Shown one piece after another: positions 48,101-57,500 of a DNA stretch of 57,500 nucleotides. The notes under the pieces were generated by a model. It searched no databases. It was not told the origin of the DNA and saw only the letters and a program-made list of their open reading frames with translations. The stretch's first letter is position 1; every line of letters starts with the position of its first letter. A program made the translations under genes and the position numbers. The stretch spans positions 13,308,106 to 13,365,605 of the forward strand of contig CM022666.1 of the NCBI GenBank assembly GCA_012295275.1. The letters are read 5' to 3'. This DNA comes from Chrysomallon squamiferum. Its lineage: Eukaryota; Mollusca; Gastropoda; Neomphalida; Peltospiridae.

Positions 48101-50583
48101 TCAGTGCTTAGCTGTTGGTGTTTTTTGTTTTTGTGGGTTTTTTGTTTTTTTGTTGTTGTGTTTTTTAAATCAATGAAGTGTTAAATTGTTATTTATCTTT
48201 TACTAGTTCATTTTATAAAATATCTGTTTTATAGAAATCTGAATTATGAAAAAAAAAGTGTCTAGATCCTTTGAAATACATAATTCAAAGTACTTTCGAA
48301 TTTGGGAAATGAATGAATTTTTTTTGTTTTGTTAACAGGGTACATTACAATTATTTTAAAGGCTTTTTAAATTATTTATCAGAATCTGTGTATACCCTTT
48401 GAGACTGAGAATTTTCTTTTATTATTCATTCAGTATCAGTAGCTGCTAAACAGTAGTGGCTTGTTCAATAGGCAAATTAACACCCAAGCTGAAGCATATC
48501 ACTAACAAGAAAACAATTATACGGATTAGATTTAACAAAAGAACAAATGTATGCAGATACATCCTGAAATACAGCATTACAGATTAGCTGTCTGCCCACA
48601 CAGGAAAACAACAATAAAAACACTGGATGTGTACTGTGCGATGATGATAACAGTGGGCCAACTACTTCCTGGAGTGCATGAGAACAAAACTGAAACCCAG
48701 AACTGTGGTAATCTGCTAATATATACAGTATTACCACTTAACACCTCAAACCTAAAAATACGAAGGCGTCATTATGTAAACGACTTGTATCATTATATGT
48801 CAATACTTACAACAGTCAGTTGTTATTTAACATTCAGACTGCTAATATGTAGGTATACACCACTCTAGAACATACTGAGACTTTAAATAAATACACCACA
48901 TTCATATCAGTATGTAATTTCACCCCCAAAAAACAAACAAAAAATAAATAATAATAATCTGTTAGGAAAATGATATGTAACCTGTCCAGTGGTTCATGAA
49001 ACAAACAAGAACCAAGATGTCAAATTATTCAATAAGTAATGAATATTGTTGAAACATCTTAATTAGACAAAGCAAATTCTAAGAGACAAATTATAAATTA
49101 TATTTATGTTACAAACTTGTCCAGATCTCTGTGCACTGAATATATATGTATTTTTCTACTTTTTTTTTTTATTAACATCAAATGTTAAAACAAAATAATT
49201 AAAAATAACCACTCAAGAATTTTCAGTTGCTACTTCTACTGATAAGCATGAATTGAAGATTCACATTCATCTGTGATATTAAAAAATGTTTTAATTTATT
49301 TTAGCATCTGTATTATAACAGTAATTGTATTGCACTTGGAGTAGCAGATCAGATTTTTTCTTAAATAGTAATTATTCGTTCATAAATCTAATATTCAGTA
49401 GATAATTAATATTAATATATATTTGAATATAGGTGTATTTTGATGTTTAATGTTAACTAAAAAACTGTTAACAAAGTTGAATTTTCTGTTCATCATAATC
49501 ATATGATGATTATTCAAAGTGCATGTAAAACAGTAGTATAAAGGACCCCAGCATACCTTAATTTAAAAAAAGTCGAAGCATTCTGTTACTGATATTGAGT
49601 TAATTTGTTCAAAACCATATATTAACTACAACCTGCAAAATTAGAAAATCTATAACTGACTCAGCTCTAGCTTGTGAAAGATTTTACTATTAAAAATATA
49701 TATAACTGTAAAATATTATATTAGTATAAGACTATTTTAAGGGTATGTTGCAACATGTTCAACTATTTGATTGGGATACTAAATTATTTTTAATAAATAA
49801 CTCATATATAAATAACGTTTGCTTTAATTACATAGTGTATAGCTCATACAGAAACAGCCCGACTGCTAATTCAGAATTTACTTTTGGTGTTTGCCTTTAG
49901 GCTGCAGCTGTCAAACTTCAAAAAGTTTTGCTCACGGCCATTTGCTAGTTAATATAGTTGAAAAAACGACATAAAATGAAATAATTCATACCTCATAATA
50001 AGCAAAGTATACATTAACGCTAGAGAAAAATATTATTATTATACCCCGACATTACGAAATGTTGTTATCGTTAGTAAACCATCCCCTAACCAAATCAAAA
50101 TGGCGTCCAAGACAACTAAAGCCAACTTTCGCCGACTTACTTCAGAAAGTACCTTTGTCCCTGGGAAGTTTTAGCCATATCCCATCCTGGAGGCAGCGGC
50201 TGGTCGTCTGACAGAATGTCGCAACTTTGTTGTCGTGTATGTGGAGGGGGTAACTGTGGGGGTGCGGCACTGAGGGTCTGTTGAAGGCTTGCAGGGGAGG
50301 AGTGGGCTCGGCCGTGAGAAATTACGTTCCCGTGTCCTCCGACCGAATTAGGCGTGGCCGGGTACCCGGTGGAATCGGAGCTGTCCTCACGTATGTGACC
50401 AACGTGCTTCTGTGCCCCTGGGTTGAAAAAAGAAGGTGGGAGGTTTCTCATGCGAAAGGGAATAGAACCCTTATTGTCCGACGGATTCATTGCAAAATTG
50501 AACAGCGCTTCCAGTTCTGTGTCACTGTTTTCTCGCACGTGAACTACCTGAGAACCTTTACGTTCTGTTCGGTCCTGCGACAT
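19253..50583 (-). CDS. YAP1: YAP/Yorkie homologue, Hippo-pathway transcriptional coactivator, whole gene
   Basis: Six coding exons on the minus strand (50583-50141, 23267-23044, 22380-22172, 21756-21585, 19875-19757, 19336-19253) join in frame into 416 residues. YAP binds TEAD factors in the nucleus to drive growth genes; LATS phosphorylation at HxRxxS holds it in the cytoplasm. Visible: HVRENS (S20), TEAD-binding segment (about 20-55, with TELEALFN and LPPSFF), HIREDS (S68), [10 protein letters not shown] (S95, the 14-3-3 site), HTRQQS (S120), WW1 (130-160), WW2 (191-220), an 18-Gln run (234-251), a coiled coil (about 268-292), HSRQES (S344) with degron DSG (346-348), and the PDZ-binding tail LTWL. 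An in-frame TAA at 50593-50595 fixes the start. It is shorter than human YAP1 (about 500 residues). YAP rather than TAZ: two WW domains and all five LATS motifs. Confidence 0.96.
19757..19875 (-). CDS. YAP1: YAP coding exon 5: acidic transactivation segment
   Basis: Acceptor TTTGTTTCAG, donor GTGAGT. Residues 350-389, acidic and Asn-rich, ending [10 protein letters not shown], which matches the vertebrate EELMPSLQ. Confidence 0.94.
20450..20610. repeat. Pair of short direct repeats in YAP intron 4
   Basis: GCTATAGCTTGTCCCCATCC followed by CACCTAC (about 20429-20456), and CCATAGCTTACACCCATCCC followed by ATCTAC (about 20580-20606), are diverged copies. No function seen. Confidence 0.5.
20925..21075. 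repeat. Two ~120-bp direct repeats in YAP intron 4
   Basis: TTTATTCACTGGGTTGCCAA and TTTATTCAGTGGGTTGCCAA begin two diverged copies about 122 bp apart. They sit just before the four-copy array at 21120-21560. Confidence 0.65.
21120..21562. repeat. Four-copy ~105-bp tandem repeat abutting YAP exon 4
   Basis: Unit: CTGTAATTTCAGTAACTGAT, ACAAGACAGATGTAAACC, a TTATT-rich middle, CAGTCTGTGGGTTTTTAACTG, then a (TAG)n run. Copies start near 21130, 21239, 21349 and 21463. The last, partial one reaches within about 20 bases of the exon 4 donor. In the sense of YAP each unit carries acceptor-like strings (GAAATTACAG, AACCCACAG). The copies are nearly identical, so the expansion is recent. Confidence 0.85.
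21585..21756 (-). CDS. YAP1: YAP coding exon 4: transactivation region with LATS site and phosphodegron
   Basis: Acceptor GAAACTAG, donor GTAACA. Residues 293-349 plus one base. Contains DPFLGQ, then [13 protein letters not shown], the equivalent of vertebrate HSRDESTDSGL, where LATS and CK1 phosphorylation creates the beta-TrCP degron. Confidence 0.95.
21767..21793. repeat. (AAT)n microsatellite beside the YAP exon 4 acceptor
   Basis: About nine AAT units. In YAP sense this is (ATT)n lying just upstream of the TTTGAAACTAG acceptor, so it occupies the polypyrimidine region. Confidence 0.85.
22172..22380 (-). CDS. YAP1: YAP coding exon 3: polyglutamine run and coiled coil
   Basis: Acceptor CATTTTCACAG, donor GTTTTAG. 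Residues 223-292: MRM, 18 Gln from mixed CAA/CAG codons, a short Gly/Gln linker, then the leucine-heptad segment [20 protein letters not shown]. This corresponds to [20 protein letters not shown] of vertebrate YAP. Confidence 0.93.
22382..23043 (-). other. YAP intron 2 (about 660 bp)
   Basis: AT-rich with (AAT)n patches at 22840-22900. No exon or other element recognised. Confidence 0.7.
23044..23267 (-). CDS. YAP1: YAP coding exon 2: rest of WW1, linker and all of WW2
   Basis: Acceptor CCTTTCAG, donor GTAAGT. It completes WW1 ([13 protein letters not shown]; second Trp156, Pro159). A Ser/Pro linker follows, then WW2 ([26 protein letters not shown]; Trp195, Trp217, Pro220). Unusually GC-rich, so the other frames also stay open. 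Confidence 0.95.
26836..27405. repeat. TG-rich degenerate repeat block (~570 bp)
   Basis: Continuous TGTGTG with TATC, TCTG, TATG and GGTTG variants. It creates long Val-Cys open frames on + and Thr-His frames on -, all artefactual. Confidence 0.9.
27465..27496. repeat. (CA)n microsatellite
   Basis: About 14 CA units, the reverse orientation of the adjacent TG block. The two could pair as a hairpin. Confidence 0.85.
28655..28690. promoter_or_regulatory. Candidate regulatory island with CCACGTGG E-box
   Basis: TAATCCACGTGGGTGACAG combines an OTX-like TAATCC, a palindromic CACGTG E-box (28665-28672) and a MEIS-like TGACAG within 20 bp. The surroundings are unusually complex for this intron. 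Suggestive only. Confidence 0.25.
28812..30066. repeat. Compound minisatellite: ~15 copies of a ~75-bp core joined to variable (TG)n
   Basis: Core, in order: (T)AGTCCAGGTACAATATAAAG, AGACTGAACACTCACTCACC, TACATTACATTCACTACAAA, TATCACAGAC, then 4 to ~20 TG units. Unit length ranges from about 77 to 106 bp through the TG tract. Some copies are truncated (29160-29200, 29720-29770) and some carry a GCAGCCC variant. It produces a 172-codon open frame by chance. Confidence 0.93.
32686..32770. repeat. (AAAC)n then (CA)n microsatellite
   Basis: Short CAAA/AAAC run followed by about 35 CA units with one TATACACACAAA interruption. Confidence 0.9.
33089..33118. repeat. (TA)n microsatellite
   Basis: About 15 uninterrupted TA units. 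Confidence 0.9.
34300..34812. repeat. Four- to five-copy minisatellite, ~110-120 bp unit
   Basis: Recurring blocks GTGCATACATTTTTACACAC, CACATTCACATAAATCAAAG, AGACTTGATCTGAAAACC and TATCAGACCTCTCAGATGGG, with one shortened copy near 34575. The last copies are nearly identical. A GC-richer, non-repetitive segment (34820-34990) follows directly. Confidence 0.85.
36286..36569. mobile_element. Non-autonomous hAT-type element (MITE), 284 bp
   Basis: The left end CAATGTTTCTCAAGGTGTGG and the reverse complement of the right end CAGTGTTTATCACAAGCC are imperfect terminal inverted repeats. They start with CA and TGTTT as in hAT ends. Flanks CTCTAGAT (36278-36285) and CTCTAGAA (36570-36577) match at 7 of 8 bases, the 8-bp target duplication typical of hAT elements. 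The inside has no transposase and only a chance short frame. It lies in YAP intron 1. Confidence 0.7.
40435..40583. promoter_or_regulatory. Candidate intronic enhancer: POU octamer and MEF2 site
   Basis: A perfect octamer ATGCAAAT (40435-40442), a doubled ACCTGTACCTGT (about 40520-40531) and a MEF2 consensus CTATTTTTAA (40574-40583) lie in a 300-bp stretch of balanced composition inside otherwise AT-rich intron. Motif-based inference. Confidence 0.3.
41300..41685. repeat. Three-copy tandem repeat, ~115-bp unit
   Basis: ACTTACAAAATCCTGCAACT, CTGAAATGTTACTATTATAT and TTACAAACAGAAAGAAAA recur around 41330-41390, 41480-41540 and 41620-41680. An A run of variable length (about 27 in the first copy) separates them. 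Confidence 0.75.
42149..42182. repeat. (TA)n microsatellite
   Basis: About 15 AT units, followed by ACACACAG and TATACATA variants. Confidence 0.85.
46661..46674 (+). promoter_or_regulatory. RFX X-box-like site
   Basis: GTTGCCATGGTAAA has a perfect left half of the RFX X-box and an imperfect right half. A second copy of the shared 10-mer GTTGCCATGG lies in the YAP 3' flank (18694-18707, - strand). Confidence 0.3.
47520..47860. promoter_or_regulatory. Complex, repeat-free intronic island with a POU octamer
   Basis: A 340-bp stretch with balanced composition, open for 60-90 codons on both strands, but with no recognised protein match and no paired splice sites. It contains ATGCAAAT (47598-47605) and a SOX-like GAACAATG. 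A conserved enhancer is more likely than an exon. Confidence 0.25.
50141..50583 (-). CDS. YAP1: YAP coding exon 1: TEAD-binding region, four LATS sites, first half of WW1
   Basis: Encodes residues 1-147 plus two bases of Asn148. The donor is GTAAGT directly after the GQRYFL of WW1, the position where vertebrate YAP1 exon 1 also ends. The -3 adenine gives a fair start context. Confidence 0.95.
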
Positions 50584-50760
50584 TTTGAAGTGTTAATAGT
50601 ATTTACAAATAATACACAAATCCCTGAAATTCACCCACAGCACAAAATCCACTCCTCCAACGAAAGAGCGACAGATAAATCCTGAAGTTTTCCTGGCGAT
50701 ATTTTTCTGACTGGAGGCACCATCAAACTTTAACACGAAATTGAGTTTACCCAGTCCATT
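50584..50760 (-). other. YAP 5' UTR
   Basis: Sequence upstream of the start carries an in-frame TAA at 50593-50595. The transcription start is not defined by the sequence; 50700-51000 is the likely range. Confidence 0.45.
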
Positions 50761-50959
50761 TCACGCTGAGTGTAACAGGTAGAAGGCTCCGCAAGACGAA
50801 AGAGTTCCACGTAAACAAATCAATATTATATAGAATAGTGTTATAATTTTATTACTGCTTTCAACAAATTGATCACAACATTTTCCAGTTGACAACAAGG
50901 ATGGATACCGTGCTTGTCCTTTTCGGAAGCTAATAGTTATTGCCACTTGTCAGCATCAC

Positions 50960-51352
50960 AGCGGATGTGGGTATGAGTACATTTGACGTCACAAATTCTC
51001 ATTCGGGACCTTTTAGATCTATCAGCTGTCAGTGAGAAAGAAAAACAAGAAACTGCGTTTGATATTTCTTGATGTTTCGGACTGTTAACTCATGAGACTC
51101 AAATAAAATATACATAGAAATTAAATCTTATGGTTTTCAAATGTGAGCTTATATTTCGAATTATTTTTAGAAGTCTGAATTTAACGGGAGGAGCAAGCAA
51201 GTAATCAACCAGTTACCCAGTTAATGGCTATAACGGGATTGCCCTCATTCCATATAAGGACATTTGCCCTGCAGAAATCAAAAAGAAGTACTTGTCAATC
51301 AAAATGAATACTAACCAGCAAAGGACCAATGGGCGGGTAAAAATGACCTTGT
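50960..51352 (-). promoter_or_regulatory. YAP promoter-proximal motif cluster
   Basis: Upstream of the YAP start: a perfect CRE TGACGTCA (50984-50991); an ETS-like CGGATGTG (about 50962); CATTCC, the TEAD/MCAT core (51246-51251), overlapping a consensus CArG box CCATATAAGG (51250-51259); a CCAAT box (51326-51330) adjoining GGGCGGG (51331-51337); and TGACCTTGT (51344-51352), whose reverse complement ACAAGGTCA is an ERR/SF-1-type site. No TATA is needed or obvious. Binding is not shown. Confidence 0.5.
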
Positions 51353-53148
51353 GACAAGTTTTGACGGATAATTATTTATAAAGAGGATTTTCAGTCGCTG
51401 AAATTATAAAATAATTATAATAGTAGACATAATTATAATGAGTGTTTTTTATCAACTTATTTATAAAGTTATATATTAAAAAATCAAGATTTAATTACTT
51501 AATGCATTCAGAATGATACTGTTAAATGTATATAATAAGAAATTATTTTAATTACGTTTTTGTTCAAATAATAATTTCACTGAAAATACATTTTCTGTGC
51601 ATGTATGTGATTATGTTTCCACGTACACAGATTACTAACTACAAATAAGTAAAATATATATGCATTTATTTTTTTTTTTTTTTTAAATTATTAAAGAATT
51701 TCTAATTCATTACAATATGGACTTAACAGTATCATTTCAAATGTATCATAGCAAAAGTATTGTAGTAGCAGCAAAAGTGGAGGTTGTGGTAGCAGTAACA
51801 GCAACAGCAGTAGTAGTAGTAGCAGCAATAATAACAGTAGTAGTAGTATCAGCAATAATAACAGTAGTAGTAGAGACTGTATTACTTATTAAGTCAAGAC
51901 AATTATTTAAAAATAAATGCGCAAACGTGTTTAAAAACGTACGTTCACACAATTCAGCTATCCCAGCCACTCCCCTCATTACTGGCCCTGCTGAAAATAC
52001 ATCCGCTGACAGACGACAACAAGAGAAGGTTCCAGAATTTCAGTAAAAGAGGTCATCAAATAAATACGATGAAAACAAAGACAGAATAGTTTCATTAGAA
52101 AAAGAAAAAAAGAAAAGAAATACACCAGAGAAGAAAAATGTTTAGAACTACAAATCGTCTCGAACACCCCACCCCAAATCAACAAATCAGACCCTTAACA
52201 CTAACACCATTTATAAATTTATAATTCAAAAAAAAAAAAAAATGCCTTCTAATGAGCTTTATATTTAAATTTTAAATATGTTAACGTGTCATAGGTTTTG
52301 ATAAATAACCAGGATCATGAAATTAACATTTCCTCGTGTAAATTTAAAAGTACCTGTCTATTACTGGGTGGATAATAATTGGAGATAACGTTTTTTGAGT
52401 CGCCTACGCCATTTCTTTTTATCGTCTTCTGCTTTTCTTATTATCATTATTTTAATTTTATTTTTTTATTAATATTTATTATTTTTAAAAAAAAATGTAT
52501 TTTTTTATTTTTTTTTTTTTTTTTTTTTTTTAATTATTATTTATCTTCTCTTTTTTTTTTTTTTTTTTTTTAATGACAATTATAGGGACAGGCTGACGCA
52601 AAAAGGGTACAAATTCATGAAACCTTTTCATAGTGGTTTATAAAAATGAAAATCCTTTTTGAAATAAAGCTCAAAAATAATAATATGACTTAAAATGTTT
52701 TATTTTTTTTTTCCAAACTGCATCAGAAGCTTATTAATATCAATCTTTTTAGTTAATATAAAAAAAAAAAAAAAAAAAAAAAAAATTATGACAAAGCAAA
52801 AAGGCTCTTTGTATACAGGAACCATCCTATTTTTATACTCGAAAGTTAAAACGATGAGTCTAAAAATATATAAATACAAAGATCCTTTAAAATAAAAATG
52901 AAATAATGATAATAAATAATATTAAATAATAACAAAAAATTTTCCTCATTTAAAAATAAATGAATTAAAATGTCGACAAATTTTATTAACGGTGATGATA
53001 AAAAAATTTCAAACTTTAGATAATTCATTTAGAAATAAATTAATAAACACATATAAATGCTACAAATAGATGGATAGATATACGACCTAATATACCATAA
53101 TCGAAAAAGAGGAAAACAATTAAGAGTGACAGACAAAAAACGCTATGT

Positions 53149-53181
<33 letters not shown>

Positions 53182-54240
53182 TATATAAGGTCGTGATTTT
53201 ATTGTTTTTATTAGTAGTATTTTGTGTTTGAAGGGGTGGGTGGGGCTGTCAAAAATATACAATGCATTCTCCCCTGCAATTTCCATCGACGCTATTGTTG
53301 TTCGGTTGTGGCTCATTTTTATCGTACTTTTATATCAGATTCAATTTATGCGTTCCTTTCACGAGCATAACCTTTGAACTGGCGCGAGACCTCTGACTGT
53401 ATGCTGTTGTTGATAATAAATGTTTAAAACAAATGTCGAGGTATTTGTGTTCAGTACCTATAAGTGTAACCTTGACAGCGCAAGTTTCTCAGAAACAAAA
53501 TAAATGATGAATAATAAATTATTATTACTCAAAACCATTAATCTTGTGATTTGAACAGTCGTATTGAATTTCATCTATTATGTTTCAAATTTTAATTATT
53601 GTCTTTGTTTCTTTATTTTTATTTTTTTATTATTTTTTTTTTTTTTTTATTGTTTTTTTTTTTTTTTTTTTTTTATTATCATTATCATTATTATTATTAT
53701 TTTTTTTTTTTTGCTTTTGTTTTCTTTATTGTCTTTTTTAATTTTTCTTTCTCGTTAAACAAAAAAAATAAAACAGAATAAATATTTGTTCAAGAAATTG
53801 AAGAAAAAAAAAACTGATAACTATATTCATCTAATCTACTATTACTCTCAAAACCACTAAAATAAAATAAAATAAAATATATAAATTAATTAAATAATTC
53901 CATACAATAATTCTAACAAACATATTTTTGACCTTCAAAAAAGGACTAAATTCTTATAAATAGAAATTATACAAGTTTATTGAAGTAACTAATTAGATAC
54001 GTGTAGGTGTGCGTTTGCGTGTGCGTTTGCATGTACGTATGTTCGCTGTTTTATTTGCATTTACAAAAAACCATCTCATATATCTAATAAAATCTAATAA
54101 AACTTGACACGTGGACCTCAAATAATAAAGCAGTTTTTAGAAGAATAAAATGAATGAAAGAAAGAAAAGAAAAATGAAATCTCCCGTTCTCAAAATGGTT
54201 GATTGTTATATCTGTTATTACTACCACCCATGCTTTGTTA
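51353..54240. other. Gene-free AT-rich flank
   Basis: No coding sequence recognised. Contains GTA/GCA trinucleotide variants (51756-51880), T runs (52500-52570, 53630-53710), a 29-base A run (52758-52786) and a (GA)n tract (53151-53176). The 53270-53460 segment is more complex, with CATTTATCGTAC and TGGCGCGAG, but shows no gene. Confidence 0.6.
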
Positions 54241-54264
54241 TCGTTTTGTGTACAATACAAATTT

Positions 54265-54390
54265 AGAATGGGCGCGTTGTGATGTATTACGAGACACGCC
54301 CTATAAATTTGATTGGCTAAAATCTGTTTTTATGTTAATTTCTATAGCCTACGTAATAGCTGATACTGTGTGAATTACGTGGGAAGCGTC
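54265..54390 (+). promoter_or_regulatory. Promoter-like island with GC box, CACGCCC, TATAAAT, ATTGG
   Basis: GGGCGCG (about 54270), CACGCCC directly joined to TATAAAT (54295-54308), ATTGG (54312-54316), TACGTAA (54350-54356) and TTACGTGG (about 54375) cluster in about 120 bp of otherwise repeat-rich DNA. No adjacent gene could be recognised on either strand, so this may be the start of a non-coding RNA or chance. Confidence 0.25.
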
Positions 54391-54434
54391 TCAGATAAAT
54401 TTAGATTTCGACTGATAATTTACAATCTTTATTA

Positions 54435-54436
<2 letters not shown>

Positions 54437-54472
<36 letters not shown>

Positions 54473-54545
54473 GTTGTTGTTGTTGTTGTTGTTATTGCTG
54501 CTGTTGATGTTACTGTTGTTGTTGTTGCTGTTGTTATTACTTTGA
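54437..54545. repeat. (TTA)n passing into (TTG)n microsatellite
   Basis: About 11 TTA units then about nine TTG units and CTG/TTG variants, the same succession as at 4497-4608. Confidence 0.9.
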
Positions 54546-55048
54546 TATTATTGTTACCTGAAATAAAAGTTTGGTTTGTTTATTAAACCGCTATAAAAAA
54601 CATATACGAAATATGTCATCGAATACACATGCATACAACCCACACATAAACATGTGAACATATCATTTTCACATTTATAAACTTTATAACGTCAAACCTC
54701 ATACATAAAATACATTTATAAAACAACTTATTCAGAGTAATAATTTAATTTTTTATTAAAATATATATATATATATATATTTCACTGAATTTCATTACAT
54801 AATTTTTCGTGTTTATTGTTTCTTAGCCTTTTTATTTATTTATTTGTTTTATTTTATTTTATTTATTTTTATCTAATATTTGTTTGTTTGTTTGTTTTTT
54901 TGCTTATTTGCTTGTTTGTTTGTTTAAAATAAATATTTAAAGTTCAGACTGTTGAGGAAAACAAAATCATCTTCATACTTTACTAATAAACTAACAGCAG
55001 AACTCAGAGGCAATTCAACAATTTTAGAAAGGAGGCAATACAGTAGCA

Positions 55049-55079
<31 letters not shown>

Positions 55080-55570
55080 CACTTAAAGATAAAGTTAATT
55101 TTATTACATAGAAAAATGCATCAGCAAAACTAACAAACAAACAAAAAATAAACAATTAAATTAATTCATTCATTCATTAATAACTAACTAAAATTAAAAT
55201 TAAAATTAAAATTAAAAAAATAATAATATTCAGAAAAAAAAAAAAAAAAAGAAAAAAAAAAATAATTAAAAAAATAATTAAAATAAATAAATTAATTAAT
55301 TAAAATAATAAATAAACACATAAAAAGGGCCGTGGTCTTGTTTAGATAATGTAAACATCAGTTGTCCCTGAAGATGTGTAGTAAATAATACGTAAGCAGT
55401 AGTAAGTAATATCTGGTACCTAACACTTGTGTTCGAGTGTCACTTGATAAATAACACTTTGAATCTTCATTATATATCCGCACTTGGAGCCCTCATTTCC
55501 CTGTGAAGCAGATGAAACGAGTTACGAGATAAGGATGCGCGTGCAAAAACCCGGATCTTCAAAAGTGTGC
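54546..55570. other. Gene-free AT-rich flank
   Basis: Holds a (TA)n run (54762-54780), a 30-base A run (about 55050-55079), and AAAT/ATTA simple repeats (55140-55320). Nothing coding recognised. Confidence 0.6.
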
Positions 55571-55572
55571 TC

Positions 55573-55645
<73 letters not shown>
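55573..55645. repeat. (GA)n microsatellite
   Basis: About 36 uninterrupted GA units. Confidence 0.95.
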
Positions 55646-55646
<1 letters not shown>

Positions 55647-55961
55647 GTATGAAAAGAATATCTTCAAGGCTGAATTAAAGTAAACTGAAATCCTGTTATT
55701 ATGTTATATTGGTATTTCTGTTACTTTCATGCAAAAACCTAACAGAATTCCTAGACTGAAAATGTCACAAAACAAATGTAGATTTGGTTATTTTTTCGAT
55801 ATTTATGACAAAAATCACTCTTGTTCTTTTTAGTGCGAACATCAAACACCAAGGGTTTTTGTTTATAAAAATATTATATACGACATCATATACACGTCAT
55901 CATAAACCATAAACAGGTCTAGCAAGTTACCGAAATTTCGTGGAATCTGATTCAAACCCGT

Positions 55962-56004
<43 letters not shown>

Positions 56005-56557
56005 AATATTAATTGTTATCTATCACAATAATCAAGGCTTTTGTTGTGCAATTCGCGGAACCGCCCGAAAAATGTCACGATTTCTGGTGGGTGGAAATAA
56101 ATAAAACTGTCATTTTCTTCGGGTATATTTATAATAATAGCTAGGACTTGAGTAAATAATGTGAGTCATTTGTCTTTGTGTAGTAGAAGCAGTAGAACTA
56201 TTATTATTATTAGTAGTAGTAGTATAATAATAAAAAACAATAATAATTTTAATCATAATCATAATTTAATCAATAAGGATAACGACGCCGATGACCATGA
56301 TAAATGACGAGGACGTTGATGATAACAATAATAAACAATAATCGCAATTATCACATAAACAACGTCAATCGACATCACGATCACAACAACATCAGCAAAA
56401 ATGGACAAACACAACAGACTTTAATCTTCCGGATTCGTTATCGTAGAGAGTAGAACAGTTAAAAGGAAACAATTACAGTAAAATCGGATTTCAAATATGA
56501 ACTACGGGACTGTGAGTCATTAGCAAAGAAAGCAGATTTTAAATACACACGAGCCAT

Positions 56558-57332
<775 letters not shown>

Positions 57333-57339
57333 CATCTAG

Positions 57340-57428
57340 ATATCTGTCTGTCTGTCTATCTCTCTCTCTCTCTTCTATCCATCTCTCTCTCTTGTCTTTC
57401 TCAAAATAAATCATATCTGCCTGTATGA

Positions 57429-57461
<33 letters not shown>

Positions 57462-57475
57462 ATATCTAAATAATT
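57340..57475. repeat. (TCTG)n/(TCTA)n tetranucleotide tracts
   Basis: TCTGTCTG, TCTATCTA and CT runs interspersed, continuing the (CT)n region to the window edge. Confidence 0.8.
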
Positions 57476-57500
57476 TTATCTCTAACTCTGGCTTCTTCCA

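Larger units (their letters stand above)
23268..50140 (-). other. YAP intron 1, about 26.9 kb
   Basis: It splits Asn148 inside WW1. It holds no recognisable protein-coding exon on either strand. It does hold a TG-rich block, two compound minisatellites, a hAT-type element, and several islands of higher sequence complexity rich in transcription-factor motifs (about 27400-27760, 28600-28810, 40320-40620, 43480-43880, 46600-46820, 47520-47860). Such long first introns often carry enhancers; that role here is inference. Confidence 0.8.

Noticed and set aside
48551-48868. 105-codon frame on + in YAP intron 1, with an 86-codon frame opposite
   Set aside because: No domain, no convincing splice sites, and typical of chance in a 27-kb intron.
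50281-50685. 134-codon frame on + opposite YAP exon 1
   Set aside because: Antisense shadow of a conserved exon; no family resemblance.

Overview
Eukaryotic, metazoan DNA. It is AT-rich (GC-rich only in coding exons), full of simple repeats, and its genes are split by spliceosomal introns. I assembled two complete multi-exon genes by checking splice sites and reading frame by hand. A YAP homologue that keeps the C-terminal LTWL tail, together with microsatellite-rich introns, suggests a non-insect bilaterian. A lophotrochozoan such as a mollusc is my best guess, but this is inference only.

Layout. (1) 2-856 (+): 3' end of a gene for a Ser/Pro-rich protein ending in a coiled coil; family not firmly recognised. 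Behind it lies a long AT-rich stretch with eight or so (TTA/TAA)n arrays. (2) 6414-6960: a ZNF143/STAF-type promoter element followed by a possible small terminal exon with an AATAAA signal. This is a speculative small transcription unit. (3) 7400-8166 (-): an F-box protein relic with an in-frame stop and frameshifts. (4) 9202-12497 (+): complete ZNHIT1 homologue (159 aa, six coding exons), a HIT zinc-finger subunit of the SRCAP/SWR1 remodeller. Its fourth intron has AT-AC ends and U12-type signals. (5) 19253-50583 (-): complete YAP/Yorkie homologue (416 aa, six coding exons), the Hippo-pathway transcriptional coactivator. It has a long 3' UTR that runs toward ZNHIT1 and a first intron of about 26.9 kb. 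All five LATS HxRxxS motifs, the TEAD-binding segment, two WW domains, a coiled coil, the DSG phosphodegron and the PDZ-binding tail are visible. (6) 50584-57500: the YAP 5' flank with a cluster of promoter motifs (CRE, CCAAT, GC box, CArG overlapping CATTCC), then gene-free, repeat-rich DNA ending in a compound (CT)n minisatellite.

The genes do not form an operon or a defence cassette. ZNHIT1 and YAP are convergent neighbours. The most unusual items are the AT-AC intron in ZNHIT1, an antisense promoter-like array (three ATTGG boxes plus TATA) just beyond the YAP stop codon, a non-autonomous hAT element with target-site duplication, and two minisatellites built the same way (a 60-80 bp core joined to a variable dinucleotide tract). 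I found no convincing evidence of a wholly new biological system.
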